Positions 30,918 to 39,723 of a DNA stretch of 64,000 nucleotides are shown here, piece after piece (positions within the stretch are counted from its first letter, which is position 1; each line of letters begins with the position of its first letter). This stretch comes from Pseudomonas sp. 14P_8.1_Bac3. GTDB taxonomy: Bacteria > Pseudomonadota > Gammaproteobacteria > Pseudomonadales > Pseudomonadaceae. The notes below the pieces were generated by a model that was not told the origin of the DNA, searched no databases, and worked only from the letters and a program-made list of their open reading frames with translations. Where the stretch lies: positions 124,001-188,000 of the forward strand of contig NZ_JANLOD010000018.1 of NCBI RefSeq assembly GCF_025466085.1, written 5' to 3'. Position numbers and translations under genes: made by a program.

Positions 30918-31397
30918 TCAACTGCGCAGATGGGTCAGCGGCAGTTCGGTACTGTTGAGCACCTGGTTCAACACGAAACTCGAGCGCACACTCGTCACCC
31001 CTTCAATACGGGTCAGATGCCCCAGCAGCAGTTTCTGATAGTGATCCATGTCCGGCACTACCACCTTGAGCTGATAGTCGGCATCCATTCCGGTCACCAG
31101 ACTGCATTCCAGTACCTGCGGCAAGGTGCGAATCGCTGCCTCGAAGTTCTCGAAGCGCTCCGGCGTGTGCCGGTCCATGCCGATCAGTACGTAGGCGGTC
31201 AGGCTCAGGCCGAGCATCTTGCGGTCCAGCAGCGCGACCTGGCGGGAGATGTAGCCGTCGTCCTCCAGCTGCTTGACCCGGCGCGAACAAGGGGACGGCG
31301 ACAAGCCGATGCGTTCGGCCAGCTCCTGGTTGGAGATGCGCGCGTCGCGCTGCAATTCCGCCAAAATGCTCAGGTCGTATCGGTCGAGTTTGCTCAT
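30918..31397 (-). CDS. Lrp/AsnC-family transcriptional regulator
   Basis: A 159-residue regulator with an N-terminal winged helix-turn-helix (SNQELAERIGLSPSPCSRRVKQLE, motif SPSPCSRRV) and a C-terminal RAM/AsnC ligand domain (VLECSLVTGMDADYQLKVVV). Lrp-type proteins form octamers and sense amino acids. The ATG at 31397 is used; a TTG is one codon upstream. No partner gene is divergent within 400 bp, so the target is unclear; the upstream region with TTGCGCAA and TTGAGCAATCTTCGCAA may be its own operator. Confidence 0.92.
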   Translation of the reverse strand: MSKLDRYDLSILAELQRDARISNQELAERIGLSPSPCSRRVKQLEDDGYISRQVALLDRKMLGLSLTAYVLIGMDRHTPERFENFEAAIRTLPQVLECSLVTGMDADYQLKVVVPDMDHYQKLLLGHLTRIEGVTSVRSSFVLNQVLNSTELPLTHLRS

Positions 31398-31499
31398 CAA
31401 TCAGGCCTTTGTCATATCGATTGCGGCAGATTATCTATCCAGGGTTAAAAATTGCGCAAGTCATGTTTATTTGAGCAATCTTCGCAATCCTCTGTCGGC

Positions 31500-31715
31500 A
31501 CCGCAGGCCTATGCTTATCACCAGAATCACTGCTCGGACAAACAGTCCACAGCGACTCGCCCAATCAGGCCAGTCGCGGCTGCCACCCCCACCGGGGATG
31601 TGCCGGCCCCCGAGCTGCACACTGTCCAGAAGACGGCGTGAGGTGAGCCGACGTCAAAAGCGTCGAGCACGGACGAAGTTCTCAAAGGGAGGCCGACGGG
31701 TCTCCCTTTTCTTTT
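31500..31715 (+). ncRNA. Candidate small RNA or attenuated leader
   Basis: A terminator with no reading frame in front of it. Hairpins in the segment: GGAC-AAACA-GTCC near 31537-31549, GCGACT(31552)...AGTCGC(31577), GACG-TCAAAAG-CGTC (31650-31664), then the terminator stem AAAGGGAG (31684-31691)/CTCCCTTT (31702-31709) and TTTT runs. The start is not defined; I see TATGCT near 31509 as a possible -10 but no clear -35. It could be an independent sRNA or a regulatory leader ending 119 bp before the next gene. No known RNA family was recognised. Confidence 0.45.
31684..31715 (+). terminator. Intrinsic terminator without upstream gene
   Basis: A perfect 8-bp stem AAAGGGAG/CTCCCTTT with a 10-base loop, followed by T, C and TTTT. 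It points in the plus direction, where no protein gene precedes it for more than 1.2 kb. Confidence 0.85.
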
Positions 31716-31833
31716 GTCCGCAATTTATCGCCGGACCCTCAATAAATAAGTTGCGCGACTGATAACCTGTTGCAGAACCGGCCTGTGCTTTCCCAGTCTT
31801 ACGTACAAGCCCTAACCCGCAGTGAGGAAAAGC

Positions 31834-32946
31834 ATGAAGTCGCGCATCTGGCGTTTGGCCGGTGTTGGTTTGCTGTGTATCAGTGTCACTGCGCAATCGC
31901 TGGCCGATGAGCCGCAGAACCGTGGTCCCGAGAACGGGCAGCGGGGGGATGGTCATCAGGGCAATAATCAGGGGCATGGCGGCAACAATCAGCCGCGTCC
32001 GCAAAACAATCCGCAACAGAACCAGCCGCGGCCGCAGAACAATCCGCAGCAAAATCAGCCGCGGCCGCAGAACAACGAAATCATTCGCGGCGACAACAGC
32101 CGGCAGTTCGAGCACAACGGCCAGCCGCGCACTGGTGGCCAGTTGCAGAACAATCAGCCGCGCGATAATCAGCCCCGCGATTTCAACAATCCCGTTCGCC
32201 CACCACCGACTTCGCCACAATTGCCGGCCAATAACCTGCCGATTCAGGGCCGACCCGACACCGTGCGCCAGACCCAACAGCCACAGCGCGGTTATTACAA
32301 TGACGTGCCACGGCGTAACGACAACAACAACCCGCACTGGCAGAACAACAACGGCCCGCGTCCGGATGACCATCGCTGGGCCGGACGCCCGGACGGGCAC
32401 GGTAACGGCTGGGGCCCAGGCCCGCAGTACCGTCCCGGTCATATGATCGACCGTTTCCCGGACCGCGACTATCGCGTGCCCTATCGCGGCCAGGATTACT
32501 TCTTTTCCGGCGGCTACTGGTATCGCCCGCAAGGCCCGCGTTATGTAGTGGTACAGCCGCCGCGCGGAATTCGCGTCGGCTACCTGCCGGATTACGCCCG
32601 CGAAGTGTGGATCGGCGGTGCGCTGCTGTTCCTCGCGGCGGGTTCGTATTACGCCTATCAGGAAAGCACGCAGGACTACATGGTGGTCGAGCCGCCCGTG
32701 CAATCGCAGCCGCAACCGCAACCGCAACCGGTCAGCAACAATTATGACGTGGAGGCGTATCCGGCCAACGGTCAGTCACCGGAGCAGGTCAATCAGGACG
32801 GCTACGAGTGTTATCAGTATGCGGTGCAGCAGAGTGGTTTCGATCCGCGCACGGCCACCTACCAGCCGGACCCTTCGGTCGTACAGGCGTACCGTCAGGC
32901 CCAGGGCAACTGCTTGAGCAGTCGCGGTTACCAGGTCAGTTACTGA
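31834..32946 (+). CDS. Secreted Gln/Asn/Pro-rich protein with DUF6515-like domain
   Basis: A 370-residue exported protein. Signal peptide ends near SLADE (about residue 25). Residues 30-200 are low complexity, rich in Gln, Asn, Pro and Arg, with an 11-residue repeat QPRPQNNPQQN. A more ordered part follows: YRVPYRGQDYFFSGGYWYRP, RGIRVGYLPDYAREVWIGG, one hydrophobic helix (ALLFLAAGSYYAY), a QPQPQPQP linker, and a C-terminal domain with DGYECYQYAVQQSGFDP and YRQAQGNCLSSRGY carrying two Cys. I associate the middle with DUF6515; function unknown. GAGGA precedes the ATG at 31834. Its stop overlaps the convergent CDF gene. Confidence 0.82.
   Translation: MKSRIWRLAGVGLLCISVTAQSLADEPQNRGPENGQRGDGHQGNNQGHGGNNQPRPQNNPQQNQPRPQNNPQQNQPRPQNNEIIRGDNSRQFEHNGQPRTGGQLQNNQPRDNQPRDFNNPVRPPPTSPQLPANNLPIQGRPDTVRQTQQPQRGYYNDVPRRNDNNNPHWQNNNGPRPDDHRWAGRPDGHGNGWGPGPQYRPGHMIDRFPDRDYRVPYRGQDYFFSGGYWYRPQGPRYVVVQPPRGIRVGYLPDYAREVWIGGALLFLAAGSYYAYQESTQDYMVVEPPVQSQPQPQPQPVSNNYDVEAYPANGQSPEQVNQDGYECYQYAVQQSGFDPRTATYQPDPSVVQAYRQAQGNCLSSRGYQVSY
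31990..32076 (+). repeat. 33-bp tandem repeat inside the secreted protein gene
   Basis: Two full and one partial copies of a 33-bp unit encoding QPRPQNNPQQN. Copies differ at a few third-codon positions, so the repeat is not brand new, but the number may vary between strains. Confidence 0.85.
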
Positions 32947-33839
32947 GTCGCCCTGGCCGCTGGCACCACTTCCTGCGGGTCGGCGTGCACCAGCACTTCG
33001 GCGCGCGGGTAGGCGGCCTGGATCGCCTCCGCCGCCCGGTCGCTGATACCGTGGGCGACTGACAGCGTCAGTTCCCCCGGCAACTCCAGGTGCAGTTGCA
33101 CGAACCACTGGTTACCGGAAATCCGCGTGCGCAGGTCATGGGCGCCCAGGACGCCCGGCACGCTGCACGCCAGTTCGAGCATGTGCTGACTGACTTCCGC
33201 CGGCAGCTCTTCATCCATCAACACCGTGAAACTTTCCCGGGCGATTTGAATGGCGCTCCAGAGAATGTACGCGGCGATCCCCAGGCCGAACCAGGCGTCG
33301 ACCTGATTCCAGCCAAACCCGGCCAACACCAGCGCGAACAGAATGCTGCCGTTGAGCAGCATGTCCGAACGGTAATGCAGGGAATCGGCGCGCACGGCGT
33401 TCGAGCCGGTGGCCTTGACCACCCGGTGCTGCAACGTCAGCAGGGCCAGGGTCAGCGCCAGGGAGAACACGATCACCCCGATGCTGATCCACGGCGCGCC
33501 CACCGGTTCGGGATGCTTCAACCGATCAAACGCCTGCAGGGCAATCAACACCGCACTGCCACCGATGAACAACGCCTGGGCCATGCCCGCCAGCGACTCG
33601 GCCTTGCCGTGCCCGTAACGGTGATCATCGTCGGCGGGACGCAAGGCGTAGTGCACCGCCAGCAGGTTGAGCAGCGAGGTGACGCCGTCGAGTGCCGAGT
33701 CGGTCAGCCCGGCGAGCATGCTCACCGAACCGCTCAACCACCACGCGATGGCTTTGGCGACGATCAACGTACAGGCCACCGCCACCGAGGCACGGGTCGC
33801 CAGCCGCAACAGGCGGGCGTGTTCGGAGCTGGAAATCAT
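32940..33839 (-). CDS. Cation diffusion facilitator (CDF) transporter
   Basis: Inner-membrane divalent metal exporter of 299 residues, FieF/YiiP-like. Six membrane helices are visible; the metal site uses DSALD in helix 2 and DHRYGHGKAES (HxxxD-type region) after it, and a second Asp/His pair in DSLHYRSD in helix 5. The C-terminal cytoplasmic dimerisation domain is about 210-290 (HDLRTRISGNQWFVQLHLELP). Metal not determined; the family moves zinc or iron. It is convergent with, and overlaps by seven bases, the secreted-protein gene. Confidence 0.92.
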   Translation of the reverse strand: MISSSEHARLLRLATRASVAVACTLIVAKAIAWWLSGSVSMLAGLTDSALDGVTSLLNLLAVHYALRPADDDHRYGHGKAESLAGMAQALFIGGSAVLIALQAFDRLKHPEPVGAPWISIGVIVFSLALTLALLTLQHRVVKATGSNAVRADSLHYRSDMLLNGSILFALVLAGFGWNQVDAWFGLGIAAYILWSAIQIARESFTVLMDEELPAEVSQHMLELACSVPGVLGAHDLRTRISGNQWFVQLHLELPGELTLSVAHGISDRAAEAIQAAYPRAEVLVHADPQEVVPAARATQ

Positions 33840-33868
33840 AGGTGCGGCTTATCCTTTCAGTGCCTGGT

Positions 33869-34288
33869 TTACGCGGCCGGTTGCAGACCGAGCAATGCCA
33901 GTTGCTGGGTGCTGCCCTTGTGCTGGATCAGGCGTGGGTCGTCCAGCGGGAAGCTGCGGCCCAGTTCGGTCTCCAGAATAGTCTGCAACTTGCGGGTGTC
34001 GACCTTGCCGTCGGCGCCGATGGCTTCCTTGAGTTTTTCCGGGGCCACCTGCGCATGCTCGCCGGGCGCGTAGTAAATCGCCCCGGAGGCGAAGTCCACC
34101 GCAAAGGCGATCAGGCCGGGAATGATGTAGAACAGCAGGCCCACGGCATCCAGCGCGGCAATGGCCGGGTCAATCTTGCCGTCGATCTGCCCGCGGCGAT
34201 CGGGGTAGAAAATCGAGCCGCACGCGGTCACCTGGGTCAGCAGGGTGGCCACCAGTACACCGCCAATCAGGCGAAAGGGAACACGCAT
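33869..34288 (-). CDS. Small lipoprotein, YceK/YidQ-like
   Basis: A 139-residue lipoprotein: signal peptide ending TQVTAC followed by GSIFYPDRRGQIDGKIDP. A hydrophobic segment AALDAVGLLFYIIPGLIAFAVDF is followed by ASGAIYYAPG. The CGSI start and the hydrophobic stretch resemble the YceK/YidQ (DUF1375) lipoproteins, but only loosely. The C-terminal part (ADGKVDTRKLQTILETELG) is soluble. Homologues are sometimes labelled polyribonucleotide nucleotidyltransferase, which nothing here supports. It lies 29 bp upstream of the CDF gene on the same strand, so they may be co-transcribed. Confidence 0.82.
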   Translation of the reverse strand: MRVPFRLIGGVLVATLLTQVTACGSIFYPDRRGQIDGKIDPAIAALDAVGLLFYIIPGLIAFAVDFASGAIYYAPGEHAQVAPEKLKEAIGADGKVDTRKLQTILETELGRSFPLDDPRLIQHKGSTQQLALLGLQPAA

Positions 34289-34369
34289 AGGAAATCTCCT
34301 GAGTCATCTGGAAAACGAAGCGTTGTCGGTATGAATTAGGACCACGACGAACGCCAGGCAGTTCGCCGT

Positions 34370-34375
34370 TATACT
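34370..34375 (+). promoter_or_regulatory. Candidate -10 element for hrpB
   Basis: TATACT 24 bases before the hrpB ATG matches TATAAT at five of six positions. The corresponding -35 is weak. Confidence 0.35.
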
Positions 34376-34398
34376 CGTGGCTCTGTTTTGGAGCCAGC

Positions 34399-36915
34399 AT
34401 GATTTCTCTGCCGATTGATGAAGTTTTACCCGCCCTGCGTGAAGCCCTGGCTACACGCCATGAAGCCGTGCTCGAAGCACCGCCCGGCGCCGGTAAAACC
34501 ACCCGGGTGCCATTGGCCTTGCTGAATGAGCCGTGGTTGGCCGGGCAGACCATTTTAATGCTGGAACCGCGGCGGCTGGCAGCGCGGGCGGCGGCGGAGC
34601 GGCTGGCGTCGGAGTTGGGCGAGAAGGTCGGAGAAACGGTCGGCTACCGGATTCGGCTGGACAGTAAAGTCGGGCCCGGCACACGTATCGAAGTGGTCAC
34701 TGAAGGCATTCTGACCCGGCGCTTGCAGGACGATCCGGCGCTGGAAGGTGTGGGGTTGCTGATTTTCGACGAGTTCCATGAGCGCAGCCTCGACGCGGAT
34801 CTGGCTTTGGCCTTGAGCCTGAATGGCCGGGAGCTGTTCCGCGACGATCAACCGCTGAAAATCCTCCTGATGTCAGCGACCTTGGAAGGTGAACGCCTGG
34901 CCGGGCTGCTTGATGACGCGCCGATCCTGCGCAGCGAAGGGCGCATGTACCCGGTAGCGATGCGCTGGGGCCGGCCGTTCCAGCCCGGTGAATTCATCGA
35001 GCCGCGGGTGGTGCAGACGATCCTCGACGCCCTGAATGACGAAACCGGCAGCCTTCTGGTGTTCCTGCCGGGACAGGCGGAAATCCGCCGGGTGCATCAG
35101 CAAGTGGCCGATGCGCTGGGCGAGAATCCCCACGTGTTGCTCTGCCCGTTGCACGGTGAACTGGACCTGGCCGCGCAACGCGCCGCGATCGATCCGGCGT
35201 CGCCGGGTAAACGCAAAGTGGTGCTGGCCACCAACATCGCCGAGACCAGCCTGACCATCGACGGCGTGCGCGTGGTGATCGATGCGGGGCTGGCACGGGT
35301 GCCGCGTTTCGATCCCGGCAGCGGCATGACCCGCCTCGACACGCAACGCATTTCCCGCGCCAGTGCCACGCAACGCGCGGGCCGGGCCGGGCGGCTGGAG
35401 CCGGGCGTGTGTTATCGCCTGTGGTCACAGGATCAGCACGAGCAATTGGCGGCCTACGCCAGTGCGGAAATTCTTTCGGCGGACCTTGCCGGACTGGCCT
35501 TGCAACTCGGTCGTTGGGGCGTCACGCCGGGGCAGTTGGTCTGGCTCGACGTGCCGCCAACGGCCGCTTATGCACAGGCGCAGGATTTGCTCGAGCGCCT
35601 CGGTGCGTTGGACGGTGAAGCGCTGACCCGCCACGGTCAGGCCATGGCCGAACTGCCGGCGCATCCGCGCATCGCCCACTTGTTGTTGCGCGGCCAGGCG
35701 CTCGGATTGGCGCAGATGGCGTGCGATGTCGCGGCGCTGCTCGGCGAGCGCGACATCTTGCGCGGGGCCGGGGCTGATCTGCACAGCCGGTTGGTGCTGT
35801 TGTCCGGTGAAGAACGGGCGGCACGCGGCGCTCAGGGTGGCGTGCAACGAGCGCGGCAACTGGCGCGGCAGTATCGCGGTTACCTGCGTGGCAAGGCGAC
35901 GGAGCCGGTCAGTGACCCGGATCATCCGCGCTGGCTTGGCGCCTTGCTGGCGCTGGCCTATCCCGACCGTGTGGCGCAGCAGCGCCGGGCCGGTGGCGCG
36001 GAGTATCGGCTGGCCAACGGTCGCGCCGCGTTGTTCGCCGAAGCCGATAGCCTGATGAAACAACCGTGGCTGGTGATCGCTGATCTCGGCAGTCGACAAG
36101 GTCAGCGTGAGGAGCGGATTTATCTGGCAGCGGATTTTGATCCGATGTTGTTCGAGTCGGTGTTGGCCGAACAGGTGCGGGTGGTCGATCAGCTGGATTG
36201 GGACGAGCGCGAAGGCGTGTTGCGCGCCGAGCGTCAGCGCAAGGTCGGGGAACTGGTGCTCAGCCGTGAGCCGTTGACCGGGCTGGATGAGACGGCGCGC
36301 AGTCAGGCGCTGGTGAACCTGGTGCGGCGCAAAGGGCTGGAGTTGCTGCCGTGGACGCCGGAGTTGCGTCAGTGGCAGGCGCGGGTGGCGCTTTTGCGCC
36401 AACTGGACCTTGGCGGTAAGGGCGAGAGCGAGTGGCCGGATGTCAGTGATGCAGCGTTACTGAAGAGTCTTGAGCGGTGGTTGATGCCGTACCTGGGCAA
36501 GGTGTCGCGGCTCAGTCATTTTGCCAGTCTGGACCTGTCGAGCATCGTGCATAACTTGTTGCCGTGGCCGTTGCCGCAGCGGCTGGAGGAACTGGCGCCG
36601 CATCATTTGAGCGTGCCGTCGGGGTCGTCGATTCGCCTGGATTACAGCGAGCAGCCGCCGATTCTGGCCGTGCGGTTGCAGGAGTTGTTCGGCCTGGCGC
36701 AAACGCCGCGTATTGCCGGGGGGCGGCAGGTGGTGAAGTTACATCTGCTGTCACCGGCGCGGCGGCCGGTGCAGGTGACGCAGGACCTGGCGAATTTCTG
36801 GCGCAGCACGTATGCCGAGGTCAAGAAGGATCTGAAGGGTCGTTACCCAAAGCATTACTGGCCGGATGATCCCTTGGTGGCCGAGGCAACCGCCCGGATC
36901 AAACCCCGAAAATAA
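34399..36915 (+). CDS. hrpB: ATP-dependent helicase HrpB
   Basis: DExH-box RNA helicase of 838 residues. Motif I APPGAGKT (27-34), motif II DEFH (122-125), SAT in LLMSATLEGE, motif VI QRAGRAGR. C-terminal HA2 and HrpB-specific domains follow (to about 838; NFWRSTYAEVKKDLKGRYPKHYWPDDP near the end, with the family motif KGRYPKHYWP). The substrate of HrpB is poorly defined in bacteria. It stands alone, divergent from the lipoprotein gene, and marks the end of the block conserved with P. aeruginosa (PA3961). Confidence 0.95.
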   Translation: MISLPIDEVLPALREALATRHEAVLEAPPGAGKTTRVPLALLNEPWLAGQTILMLEPRRLAARAAAERLASELGEKVGETVGYRIRLDSKVGPGTRIEVVTEGILTRRLQDDPALEGVGLLIFDEFHERSLDADLALALSLNGRELFRDDQPLKILLMSATLEGERLAGLLDDAPILRSEGRMYPVAMRWGRPFQPGEFIEPRVVQTILDALNDETGSLLVFLPGQAEIRRVHQQVADALGENPHVLLCPLHGELDLAAQRAAIDPASPGKRKVVLATNIAETSLTIDGVRVVIDAGLARVPRFDPGSGMTRLDTQRISRASATQRAGRAGRLEPGVCYRLWSQDQHEQLAAYASAEILSADLAGLALQLGRWGVTPGQLVWLDVPPTAAYAQAQDLLERLGALDGEALTRHGQAMAELPAHPRIAHLLLRGQALGLAQMACDVAALLGERDILRGAGADLHSRLVLLSGEERAARGAQGGVQRARQLARQYRGYLRGKATEPVSDPDHPRWLGALLALAYPDRVAQQRRAGGAEYRLANGRAALFAEADSLMKQPWLVIADLGSRQGQREERIYLAADFDPMLFESVLAEQVRVVDQLDWDEREGVLRAERQRKVGELVLSREPLTGLDETARSQALVNLVRRKGLELLPWTPELRQWQARVALLRQLDLGGKGESEWPDVSDAALLKSLERWLMPYLGKVSRLSHFASLDLSSIVHNLLPWPLPQRLEELAPHHLSVPSGSSIRLDYSEQPPILAVRLQELFGLAQTPRIAGGRQVVKLHLLSPARRPVQVTQDLANFWRSTYAEVKKDLKGRYPKHYWPDDPLVAEATARIKPRK

Positions 36916-36923
36916 TGACCGAC

Positions 36924-37041
36924 CCTGTAGGAGCGAGCAGGCTCCGGGCGGCGCTCCGACGAGGGGCGCCAACGATAACGCTGACCACCTGACACGCCCG
37001 GGCGGCCTCAGGTTTTTCGCGAGCATGCTCGCTCCTACAGG
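36924..37041. repeat. Extended REPIN, GTAGGAGCGAGC type
   Basis: CCTGTAGGAGCGAGCAGGCT on the left and GAGCATGCTCGCTCCTACAG with a final G on the right. The spacer is longer than usual (about 75 bases) and includes GCGGCGCTCCGACGAGGGGCGCC. It marks the boundary between conserved hrpB and the accessory amine module and overlaps the last bases of the LysR gene. Confidence 0.8.
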
Positions 37042-37964
37042 TGTGGGGACGACTTTTCGGCTTTTGCGGTCAGCTGTTCGCGGCAGTAGTCGGCAAACAA
37101 CTGCGCCGGTTTGGTCAGTTGCCCGCGCTTGAGCCACGCGGCCACCAGCCCTGATCCAGTGACGTCTTCGACGATGTTCACACACACCACTTTCTGCCCG
37201 TCGTAGGTGCATTCCGAATGCGGACGGGTGACCAGGATCGAGAAGCCGAACCCTCGCCCGACCATGCCCCGGACCATCTCGATCGACGGTGAGCTGAAGG
37301 CAATGTTCGGCGACAGGCCCAGTTCCTCGAACAGGCTGACGAAATAGGTGCGGCTCGGCTGCACGTCCAGCAGGATCATCGGCTCCAGGCACAAATCGCG
37401 CAGGGACACTTGCTTGAGCTGGGCAAAACGATGATCCGCCGGCAGCAGGGCATAAGGTCGCTGAGCGGGCATCAGCGGTTCGGTTTCGATGGTCGCGTCG
37501 AGGTCGTGTTCGTACAGGATCGCCAGGTCGAAGGTGCCCGAGGTCAGGCCTTGCACCAGTTCCTGCTGCTCGCCGTCGCGGATGCGGATCTTCACCCCCG
37601 GGTACAGTGCCGAAAACCCGGCAATCAACTGCGGCAAGTACAGCGGCGCGACGGTTTCGAAGCAGCCGATGTCGATCTGCCCGGACACCACGTCATTGTC
37701 CGCCAGGGCATTCTGTTCGAACTCCTTGGCCATGCGCAGCAGTTCCTGGGCCTTGCGATAGAAGCGTGCACCGCTGGGGGTCAAGGACACGCCTTGCGCG
37801 TGGTGACGGATCAGCAGTTGCACGCCGAAGCTGTCTTCCAGGCCTTTGATCGCTGTCGAGATGGCCGGCTGCGCGATGTACAACTTGCGCGAGGCCTCGG
37901 CGACGCTGCCGCATTCGACGGTGGTGATGAAGTACTTCAATTGACGCAGGTTGTAGGCAGCCAC
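37035..37964 (-). CDS. LysR-family transcriptional regulator
   Basis: A 309-residue LysR regulator from the GTG at 37964, which has CGAGG six bases upstream. The helix-turn-helix is near the start (YFITTVECGSVAEASRKLYIAQPAIS, motif AEASRKLYIAQPAIS). The effector domain (about 90-295) has IDIGCFETVAPLYLPQL and DLAILYEHDLD. A longer in-frame start at 37994 lacks a ribosome site. It is divergent from the aldehyde dehydrogenase gene, so it most likely controls that gene and perhaps the ABC transporter, which shares an upstream motif. Confidence 0.9.
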   Translation of the reverse strand: MAAYNLRQLKYFITTVECGSVAEASRKLYIAQPAISTAIKGLEDSFGVQLLIRHHAQGVSLTPSGARFYRKAQELLRMAKEFEQNALADNDVVSGQIDIGCFETVAPLYLPQLIAGFSALYPGVKIRIRDGEQQELVQGLTSGTFDLAILYEHDLDATIETEPLMPAQRPYALLPADHRFAQLKQVSLRDLCLEPMILLDVQPSRTYFVSLFEELGLSPNIAFSSPSIEMVRGMVGRGFGFSILVTRPHSECTYDGQKVVCVNIVEDVTGSGLVAAWLKRGQLTKPAQLFADYCREQLTAKAEKSSPHL

Positions 37965-38089
37965 GGCAAACCTCGGGATGGATGGACACGACATCCAGGC
38001 AATTTTTGCGCCGACTGCATCCGTTCTGACGACGGTGTTGTTGTGCCTGAACAATAACCACATCGCGCGACACCGGGGAGATGGGGCTG

Positions 38090-38140
38090 CCCAGTTTTTT
38101 CATGGTCTGCGAAGACATTTTTACTATTTTTACTGGACTC
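38090..38140 (+). promoter_or_regulatory. Bipartite motif upstream of the aldehyde dehydrogenase gene (copy A)
   Basis: CCCAGTTTTTTCAT (38090-38103), 11 bases, then ACAT with tandem TTTTACTA/TTTTTACT (38115-38134) and CTCGGGCC. The same arrangement, with the same 11-base gap, occurs upstream of the ABC transporter operon at 41279-41330. It lies in the LysR/ALDH divergent region, 36-86 bases before the ALDH start. Confidence 0.6.
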
Positions 38141-38175
38141 GGGCCTGAGCGACCATCCAATGCACAAGAAAGCCC

Positions 38176-39684
38176 ATGGAGCATCTGAACGTGTTCAAGC
38201 TTGCATATTGGCAAAAAAAAGCCGCGACGCTGGCGTTTCCCGACCAGGCCCTGATCGACGGTCAATCCCGTTCGGCGCAGTCCGGCCAGACCTTCGCCGC
38301 GATCAACCCGGCCACTGGCCAGCGACTGGCCAACCTGGCCGCTTGCGGCAGTGAAGACGTGGACGTCGCGGTGAACAACGCCCGGCAGGTGTTCGAGGCC
38401 GGCACCTGGTCGGCGCGTTCGCCGAATGAGCGCAAGCACGTGCTGCTGCGCCTGGCCGACCTGATCATGACCCATCGCGAAGAGCTGGCGCTGCTGGATT
38501 CGCTGAACATGGGCAAACCGGTGATGGACGCCTACAACATCGATGTGCCGGGCGCCGCCGGGGTGTTTCGCTGGTACGCCGAAAGCCTCGACAAACTCTA
38601 CGACCAGATTGCCCCGAGCGCGCAGAACGTGCTGGCGACCATCACCCGCGAAGCCCTGGGCGTGGTCGCCGCCGTGGTGCCGTGGAATTTTCCGCTGGAC
38701 ATGGCCGCGTGGAAACTCGCGCCAGCCTTGGCCGCTGGCAATTCGGTGATTCTCAAACCCTCCGAACAATCACCGTTCTCCGCCCTGCGGCTGGCTGAAC
38801 TGGCGCTGGAAGCCGGGCTGCCGGCGGGCGTGTTGAACGTGCTGCCGGGCCTCGGTGAACAAACCGGAAAGGCCCTCGGCTTGCACCCCGATGTCGATTG
38901 CCTGGTGTTCACCGGCTCCACCGAAGTCGGCAAATATTTCATGCAGTATTCCGCGCAGTCGAACCTGAAACAGGTGTGGCTGGAATGCGGTGGCAAGAGC
39001 GCGAACCTGGTGTTCGCCGATTGCCAGGATCTGGACCTCGCCGCCGAGAAAGCCGCGTTCGGCATCTTCTTCAACCAGGGCGAAGTCTGCTCGGCCAACT
39101 CGCGGTTGCTGGTGCAGCGTTCGATTCATGACGAGTTCGTCGAGCGCCTCAAAGCCCAGGCCGAACGCTGGTTGCCGGGGGACCCGCTGGACCCGTCGAG
39201 CAGCGCCGGAGCGATTGTCGACAGCCGCCAGACCGCGCGCATCCTGCAGTTCATCGAGCAGGCCGAACGCCAGGGCGCAACCAAGGTGTGTGGCGGCCGG
39301 CAGTCCGTCTTCAACGGCTCCGACAACTTCATTCAGCCGACGATTTTTACCGGTGTGACCCCGGACATGTCGCTGTTCCGCGACGAAGTGTTCGGCCCGG
39401 TGCTCGCGGTGACGGCCTTCGACGACGAGGCACAGGCCTTGCAACTGGCCAACGACAGCGTCTACGGTCTGGCGGCCTCGCTGTGGACCGACGACCTCAA
39501 CCGCGCCCACCGCGTGGCCCGGCAATTACGCGCGGGCACGGTGTCGGTGAACAGCGTCGATGCCCTGGACGTGACCGTGCCGTTCGGCGGCGGCAAGCAG
39601 TCCGGTTTCGGCCGCGACCTGTCACTGCACTCATTCGATAAATACACCCAGTTGAAGACCACCTGGTTTCAACTTCGCTCATAA
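38176..39684 (+). CDS. Aldehyde dehydrogenase, PuuC/KauB-like
   Basis: NAD(P)-dependent aldehyde dehydrogenase of 502 residues. Asn171 and Lys194 (PWNFP, LKPSE), Glu270 (LECGGKS) and the nucleophile Cys305 (NQGEVCSANSR) are all present. Overall it resembles the gamma-glutamyl-gamma-aminobutyraldehyde or guanidinobutyraldehyde dehydrogenase group, which oxidises amino-aldehydes. It is followed after 39 bp by an omega-aminotransferase, which would supply the aldehyde from an amine. The exact substrate cannot be read from the sequence. Confidence 0.9.
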   Translation: MEHLNVFKLAYWQKKAATLAFPDQALIDGQSRSAQSGQTFAAINPATGQRLANLAACGSEDVDVAVNNARQVFEAGTWSARSPNERKHVLLRLADLIMTHREELALLDSLNMGKPVMDAYNIDVPGAAGVFRWYAESLDKLYDQIAPSAQNVLATITREALGVVAAVVPWNFPLDMAAWKLAPALAAGNSVILKPSEQSPFSALRLAELALEAGLPAGVLNVLPGLGEQTGKALGLHPDVDCLVFTGSTEVGKYFMQYSAQSNLKQVWLECGGKSANLVFADCQDLDLAAEKAAFGIFFNQGEVCSANSRLLVQRSIHDEFVERLKAQAERWLPGDPLDPSSSAGAIVDSRQTARILQFIEQAERQGATKVCGGRQSVFNGSDNFIQPTIFTGVTPDMSLFRDEVFGPVLAVTAFDDEAQALQLANDSVYGLAASLWTDDLNRAHRVARQLRAGTVSVNSVDALDVTVPFGGGKQSGFGRDLSLHSFDKYTQLKTTWFQLRS

Positions 39685-39723
39685 CTCATAACAGCCGCTC
39701 ACAACAAAAACGGAGAACTGGCG

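Larger units (their letters stand above)
31398..31833. other. Gene-free region between Lrp regulator and DUF6515 gene
   Basis: About 436 bp with no convincing protein gene on either strand. It contains an AT-rich segment next to the Lrp gene (31430-31480), a GC-rich structured segment (31530-31680) and a strong plus-strand intrinsic terminator (31684-31715), described separately as a candidate RNA gene. Confidence 0.6.

Noticed and set aside
31511..31762. An 83-codon plus-strand frame in the Lrp/secreted-protein gap
   Set aside because: It is Arg/Ser/Pro-rich, has no ribosome site, and runs through the terminator stem, so the region is better explained as RNA.
31654..32727. A 357-codon minus-strand frame with hydrophobic stretches opposite the secreted protein gene
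   Set aside because: It mirrors the Gln/Asn/Pro repeats, runs through the terminator at 31684, and has no plausible start or conserved domain.
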